DNA from: Haemonchus contortus
Taxonomy: Eukaryota > Nematoda > Chromadorea > Rhabditida > Trichostrongylidae
Assembly (NCBI GenBank): GCA_000469685.2
Contig: LS997567.1
Location: forward strand, 7,891,374-7,955,373
DNA: 64,000 nt
Direction: 5' to 3'
Part shown: positions 59,609-64,000 of the stretch, piece after piece
Numbering within the stretch: position 1 is the stretch's first letter
Layout: every line of letters starts with the position of its first letter
Notes under the pieces: model-generated
The model's database searches: none
What the model was told of the DNA's origin: nothing
Seen by the model: only the letters and a program-made list of their open reading frames with translations
Program-made: the position numbers and the translations under genes

Positions 59609-60329
59609 GAAATGGTGGGTAAGTGGGCGGATCCAAGGAGGCCAGCAGTGAAGAGTGCGTTTGGTGAGGACAGAGTATTCTTCAGTGACTGGCTGATTCT
59701 CCGGGAATTCGTTCAATCCAGGATGCTCCGCCTCACTCAATGTGTCGTCCAACTCCGAGAGAAGTGGGAGGATTACACAGGAACTTAATGGTGTTAAGTA
59801 ATGGCAGCTTCGCCAACTTTACTGGCAAGCAAAATGAAATCGAGTTTTCAACAAAAACCCGAAAATTTCAGAACATTTCCCGGAAACAGCAGCTGTCGCC
59901 CGATGTTCAAAGCCATGGGAAGCGACTGAAGGGTAACCCTAACCGTGAAGGAAAGGGACTTAGAGGGGGGAGTTCAGACCTTGACGCCCTAATGAAGTAA
60001 TATAAAGCGTCTCCCTCTTGGGAGCAGCTTCTTGTAGAGAATGAGATTCCTTTTCTTGAAAATTCATTATTCATTTCGAAAAATTGAGGAAAAGCGAAAT
60101 TTAATGAAAAGCTTTTGAAACTGACTCTGCACAGAAATAGTTATTACTCTTGTAACCGAAACACCGCTTTTGACATTAGTAGAAAACTAGTAAGTAAACG
60201 GTCCAGAGATTGATAGGTTTCATTCCCTCCGAGGGTGCTACATTCGTGAAGATGGATGAGATTTTTGGACTTCCTCCGAAGTATGCAATCGAAGGAAACA
60301 GACCAAACCATAAAAGAACTCATTTCTAA
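59609..60329. other. unassigned, no gene seen
   Basis: An open frame from inside the mariner end continues to 59788 (KWADPRRPAVKSAFGEDRVF...). A second frame follows (59740-60000). Neither is recognised. Confidence 0.35.
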
Positions 60330-60837
60330 AGGCACAGTCACGGTAATTCTGAGGTATCCATTTTTATTCGAAAAGTGGAAGTTTAGATTGGGAATAGTAC
60401 ATCGGCAGTGAAGAAAACGAGAGAATTCGCCGATTCCGAGAAAAATATGGCTCATCAAAAGTGGGGAAAATAGAGGTTGTACGAGATTCCCATGATCGGA
60501 AATAACATAGAAGGGGTATTCGGACGAAGTTACAGTTATTGCAATTGCACAAAGAGCTGACTACATCAAGCCAGAACTGTACAGAATTGTGATTCATTGT
60601 CGCTACGGGTCATGAGAAGTTGTTAGAACTTCCTACATGGGTTCCCTCGTGATGGGTGCAGCCCCTACAATGCCGGTGGAACTCGTCCGAGGATACAAAA
60701 GAGTCAATATATGAGCCTTTATAACTTCCTAACTAGGCCGTTTTCCGATCTAACAGTGCCAGATATGTTATACGCGGGGGCCTCAAATTCATCCTGTAGG
60801 GGAATCTCAGAAACCATTTTTATCGTGAACTGTGCCT
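60330..60837 (+). mobile_element. AGGCACAG element, core type C, best preserved
   Basis: Ends AGGCACAGTCACGGTAATTCTG and TTTTATCGTGAACTGTGCCT, flanked by CTAA and TCAA. The 508-bp C core matches 38014 almost throughout (GAATTCGCCGATTCCGAG, GTTGTACGAGATTCCCATGA, TGCCGGTGGAACTCGTCCGAGG). Best reference copy for type C here. Confidence 0.9.
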
Positions 60838-61732
60838 TCAAAGTAGTAACCCGAGACTGGTTTAGTACTTTCAGAGCAGATGTAAAGCGATGGTTTTAAT
60901 ATGTATGTAATGGACGGTGTGAGAATGATGTCGCCAAGCACGACATACACATATCTACTGAGGAAATCGGTTTAGCCAGGAACAGCCAGCCAATGGGCTG
61001 CAGCATCAGGCGGTTCATTTTAAAAACAACGACATCATTCCCCAGAGAATTGAGTAGCAGCAAATTTTGCGATTAGGATGCTTCTTAACTGGTTAGCAAT
61101 TAGTTCAATTGAAAAGTCTTCTCTTCGGACAAGTATAAGATGTATTTTCTGCTTGACAAACACATGCCCGCGAGGTGCACAACTGCAATCTTTCATAGAA
61201 AGTGCTTTGCATTATATACATTCATCAATAAGGTCTTTCATCGAATAGTCTAATTACGTACAAAGCGGCTTCTTCTGAGGATTAAGGTAGTACCAGGTAC
61301 GATGAAGTAGAGGAGACAGGTGCTTCGTATTGAAATTGCCCAGGGTAATACGTTCCAGGACGGCGTAACACCGAAAAAATACTATTACCGCGTCGTAAAG
61401 GTGTTAATCCTCCCGGTAGCTCCCTAGATAGCTCCCAAGCTTCAAGGTTCCCGAATAATTCCCGGATATCTGCGAATGAACGAATTGAAATGGGGGCAAT
61501 CAATTTACATATGGCCTCTCGCCGTTAAAACTGCATCAATGGCTCATGAAACGGTGGAAGCTCACCACGTGTGTCCGCAATCATGTGACAGCTAATTTTT
61601 TTTAAAAATTTATATGGATAACGCCTTCGTGTGGCTGTGGACTACCTCGCTCGAAAGTTAAGCCTTGTATATATCCCACTAAGCTTGGCACTGACACTGG
61701 TTGGGATATGGTACTGATGTTTCGCAGGGTTG
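60838..61732. other. unassigned, no gene seen
   Basis: No gene or repeat match was seen. Confidence 0.4.
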
Positions 61733-61760
61733 GCTTTTTTTGGACAAAACTTCAGCCCAC
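61733..61760 (-). mobile_element. G SINE fragment
   Basis: GCAGGGTTGGCTTTTTTTGGACAAAACTTCAGCCC resembles the G end unit (AAGGTTGGCGA..TATGGACAAAACTTCGGCCC). It is very short and diverged. Confidence 0.4.
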
Positions 61761-61858
61761 ATTGAAAAATCAAGTCGAAGCAAGTACTGAAGTCGTTGGA
61801 ATAAGTTGTTCTGACTTCATATTTTTTGATTGCTGTTATTTCGTCGCTGTACAAAAGT

Positions 61859-61929
61859 CTCACAAGTTTGGCGAGGTATGGACAAAATTTCGGCCCAGGA
61901 CGGGACTTGTACCCGTACTTGTGCTATCC
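61859..61929 (-). mobile_element. G SINE fragment, inverted to its neighbour
   Basis: CTCACAAGTTTGGCGAGGTATGGACAAAATTTCGGCCC...GGACGGGACTTGTACCCGTAC is the G sequence in reverse. It faces the forward copy at 61949 across a spacer of 19 bases. The B box complement is mutated (GACTTGTACCC). Confidence 0.65.
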
Positions 61930-61948
61930 AGCTACTGCTATTAAGAAA

Positions 61949-62081
61949 GCTGGGGCAAGTGGGGTTTCGATAGCGTAAGGGATAAGAGCATAGTGCCGGG
62001 AGAATATGAGCACGGATTCGAGTCCCGTCCAGAGCCAAGGTTTTCTCCATAACTCGCCAACCTTGTGAGACGTTGAATCGA
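61949..62081 (+). mobile_element. G SINE, tRNA-like head
   Basis: An A box-like TAGCGTAAGGG (61971-61981) and a B box GGATTCGAGTCCC (62014-62026) are placed as in a tRNA. CCAGAGCCAAGGTTTTCTCCATAACTCGCC follows. This is distinct from the S SINE. It is more likely a SINE than a functional tRNA, because other pieces recur (61859, 63153, 45887) and no complete acceptor stem is apparent. Confidence 0.65.
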
Positions 62082-62772
62082 GATCACCTAGGTCGTAGGA
62101 GGGCTATTTCTCGAGTCCATTCAGTTATTTAAAAACAGAAACAAAGTAGAAACAGAGGAGGATTGCATGGCTTCGTTAGACCGGAGTTCGGGAGCCCGAC
62201 GGGATAGAGCAACTCCCTTACACTTGATTTGGATTCGCCATCAAAGACGACGAAGCAGAGTAAATATCAGGTCATTCGAATAAATATAGCATATAACAAC
62301 CTGATTTGGGTCAAAATAGTAGTACCAGTTATACCAACATGTACTTTCCAAAGAAAAATGCGCCGGAGAAACAATGAGAAGTATTCATGAAACAACCTTC
62401 GCCGCTATTATTCGGAAGTGATGACGGCATGGGGGGAGGCGGAGCAGGGGGACACATTTAGAGTGTGATGGCGACGTTTATAGAGCGCAATGCTCTGAAA
62501 GAATGCCAATCGGGAGCATTTACTCTATGAAAATCCAAGTGCTTTTCGAGTAATTTCACAAATAAACGGTAAACAAATACCTTGTACTACGAACTGCTTT
62601 GAAACTTCAAGAGAAATTCTCAAAACCCAGTTTACGGAATAAGTTTGGTATCACATTACCAAAGTGTCCATAAACAACCCCATACCCATGCAATAGTGTG
62701 ATTCCCAGAGTTACTCATTGCAAACGAAGTAACAAAGATATGCGGTTTCATATATACCATGCATATTTCACG
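62082..62772. other. unassigned, no gene seen
   Basis: CCGGAGTTCGGGAGCCCGACGGG near 62180 is locally tRNA-like/palindromic but not resolvable as a tRNA gene. Confidence 0.35.
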
Positions 62773-63066
62773 AGGAGGGAGATGGTGTGGTGGAAAGAGC
62801 TTTACTATCACAATCTCATATTCTAGGGATTGAATCCCTGATCGATACTCGCCCAGGCCTACTGAGCATTCCATTCTTTCGGGATCGGCTACCTAGTTCC
62901 AGACTCATTCGGGAAGATTGGAGCACTGACTTGTGCAATGGCTGGTTATCGCAAGTTATTGTATAGCCACGTACGCTTCCATTACGCCACTACGATTCTG
63001 AATGGAAGTCGAAGGCGGGGCACATCCCTCAGATAGGATTGATTAACGCTAGGGACTGCTTTATTC
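62773..63066 (+). mobile_element. S SINE copy, full length
   Basis: Head GATGGTGTGGTGGAAAGAG and B box GGGATTGAATCCC. The body runs through GAAGATTGGAGCACTGACTTGTGC and CAGATAGGATTGATTAACGC to a decayed tail GACTGCTTTATTC. Confidence 0.8.
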
Positions 63067-63152
63067 AAGCACGTTTCACACGCAGTTCATACTTTATTCT
63101 TCAGGATGGAATCCCCATATCACCCTAGCGTTACACAGCTTCGATCCCAAGG

Positions 63153-63224
63153 CCTCACAAGGTTGGCGATTTATGGACAAAACTTCAGTCTCGGACGGGA
63201 CTCGAACCCGTACTTGTCCTTTCC
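63153..63224 (-). mobile_element. G SINE fragment
   Basis: CCTCACAAGGTTGGCGATTTATGGACAAAACTTCAG, then the B box complement GGACGGGACTCGAACCCGTAC. It has the best-preserved B box of the G pieces. Confidence 0.7.
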
Positions 63225-64000
63225 GGGGACAAAAACATCAAGTCAAAACAGCTTCGATCACTACGGAGAACTCATGGTCTTGAAGTGGTCTCAAAATGTG
63301 ATGAATCCTTTTTGAAGGAGTAAGTTTAGTAAAAAGAAAAACGTCATGGTCCAGTGTGTGATTTCCGGCGAAAAACTTCAACCTAATCAAGCCGTAGATC
63401 TCTTCAGTACATTCCGTACTTTGTTATGACTTTTGTAGGGTATCGATCGGATGTAACAGAAAAAAGTTATTTAAGTAATTATCAGTATGAAAGTTTTTCA
63501 CTTGAATCAAATTACCTTGAATTCAAAGCTCAGAGGGTTTTGAATTGAAAAGTATGTGAGGTATTTCGGAGGGTTTAGATCGATACGAGCATATTTCACT
63601 TGAATTCTTGGAATTTTCTCCTTTACCCAATGAGCAGTAACTAGTATGGACTAAATTTTCCCAAGGCTAATTTGAACTAGTTTACTCAAAAACTTAATAG
63701 ATTCCACAGTTTCACCGTTTTAAGTCTATTGCCATTATATCGGCACACATGGGGAATTACTATTGAAATTTTGAAATGTTGATTTTAATGAATTGGAAAG
63801 TTTTTCAAAAGACAAGGATCTGATAGCAGTGGAGTCGGAATAAGGCATGAATTATTCCCTTCGTGCTATTCTTGAACCTCTAGCTCAAGAACGGAGTAAA
63901 AGATACCCAATTTCCTATTATCTCTGACTACATAGATACTGTATTATACTACAATTTCATTACTTATAAAGTGTATAATTCAAAGACTTTGCAAAAGAAT
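63225..64000. other. unassigned, AT-rich
   Basis: TTTCACTTGAAT occurs at 63496 and again near 63594. No gene was seen. Confidence 0.4.

Noticed and set aside
62010..62030. possible functional tRNA gene at a strong B box
   Set aside because: No complete cloverleaf could be drawn by eye and the sequence recurs as fragments, so a SINE head is more likely.

Overview
The window is repeat-dominated eukaryotic nuclear DNA with no host protein-coding gene that I can support. The best guess for its source is a clade V strongylid nematode, such as a hookworm of the Ancylostoma/Necator type. This is inference from three things: an Hsmar1/bandit-like mariner relic, degraded C-terminal fragments of an RTE-type reverse transcriptase (RWAGHxM...VTDWIPR...EEWR signature), and moderate GC with very short open frames. 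The window is probably intergenic or lies inside a large intron. Small dispersed exons cannot be excluded.

Most of the recognisable sequence belongs to a few repeat families that I defined by comparing the window with itself. (1) 'AGGCACAG elements' are short DNA transposons without coding capacity. Full copies run about 390-620 bp, with termini AGGCACAGTTCACGATAA...TTATCGTGAACTGTGCCT. They come with at least three different cores (A, B, C), and there are about 19 copies plus one terminus at base 1. (2) 'D elements' are about 256 bp, with 13-bp inner inverted repeats and 9-10 bp target duplications (eight copies). (3) 'E elements' are about 350-415 bp with GGGAACTTCTCCCC termini and a 10-bp target duplication (three copies). 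(4) 'S' is a tRNA-derived SINE of about 290 bp with A and B boxes (11 copies). (5) 'G' is a second tRNA-like SINE (five pieces).

Landmarks from left to right: a small palindromic MITE at 1324-1425; a roughly 300-bp tandem duplication at 6782-7860 with an AGGCACAG element in one copy; a 2.6-kb foldback element at 8039-10665 with arms of about 1.07 kb and TA flanks; a minisatellite block at 33634-35580 (a 41-bp GC-rich hairpin pair, then twelve copies of a unit of about 125 bp, then a CA tract); a SINE split by a D element at 39446-39940; reverse-transcriptase C-terminal relics at 50029-50320 and 56854-57112; and a 1284-bp mariner at 58323-59606 with perfect 30-bp inverted repeats around a dead transposase. 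The families insert into and beside one another, so the order of some insertions can be read. All boundaries and similarities were judged by eye.
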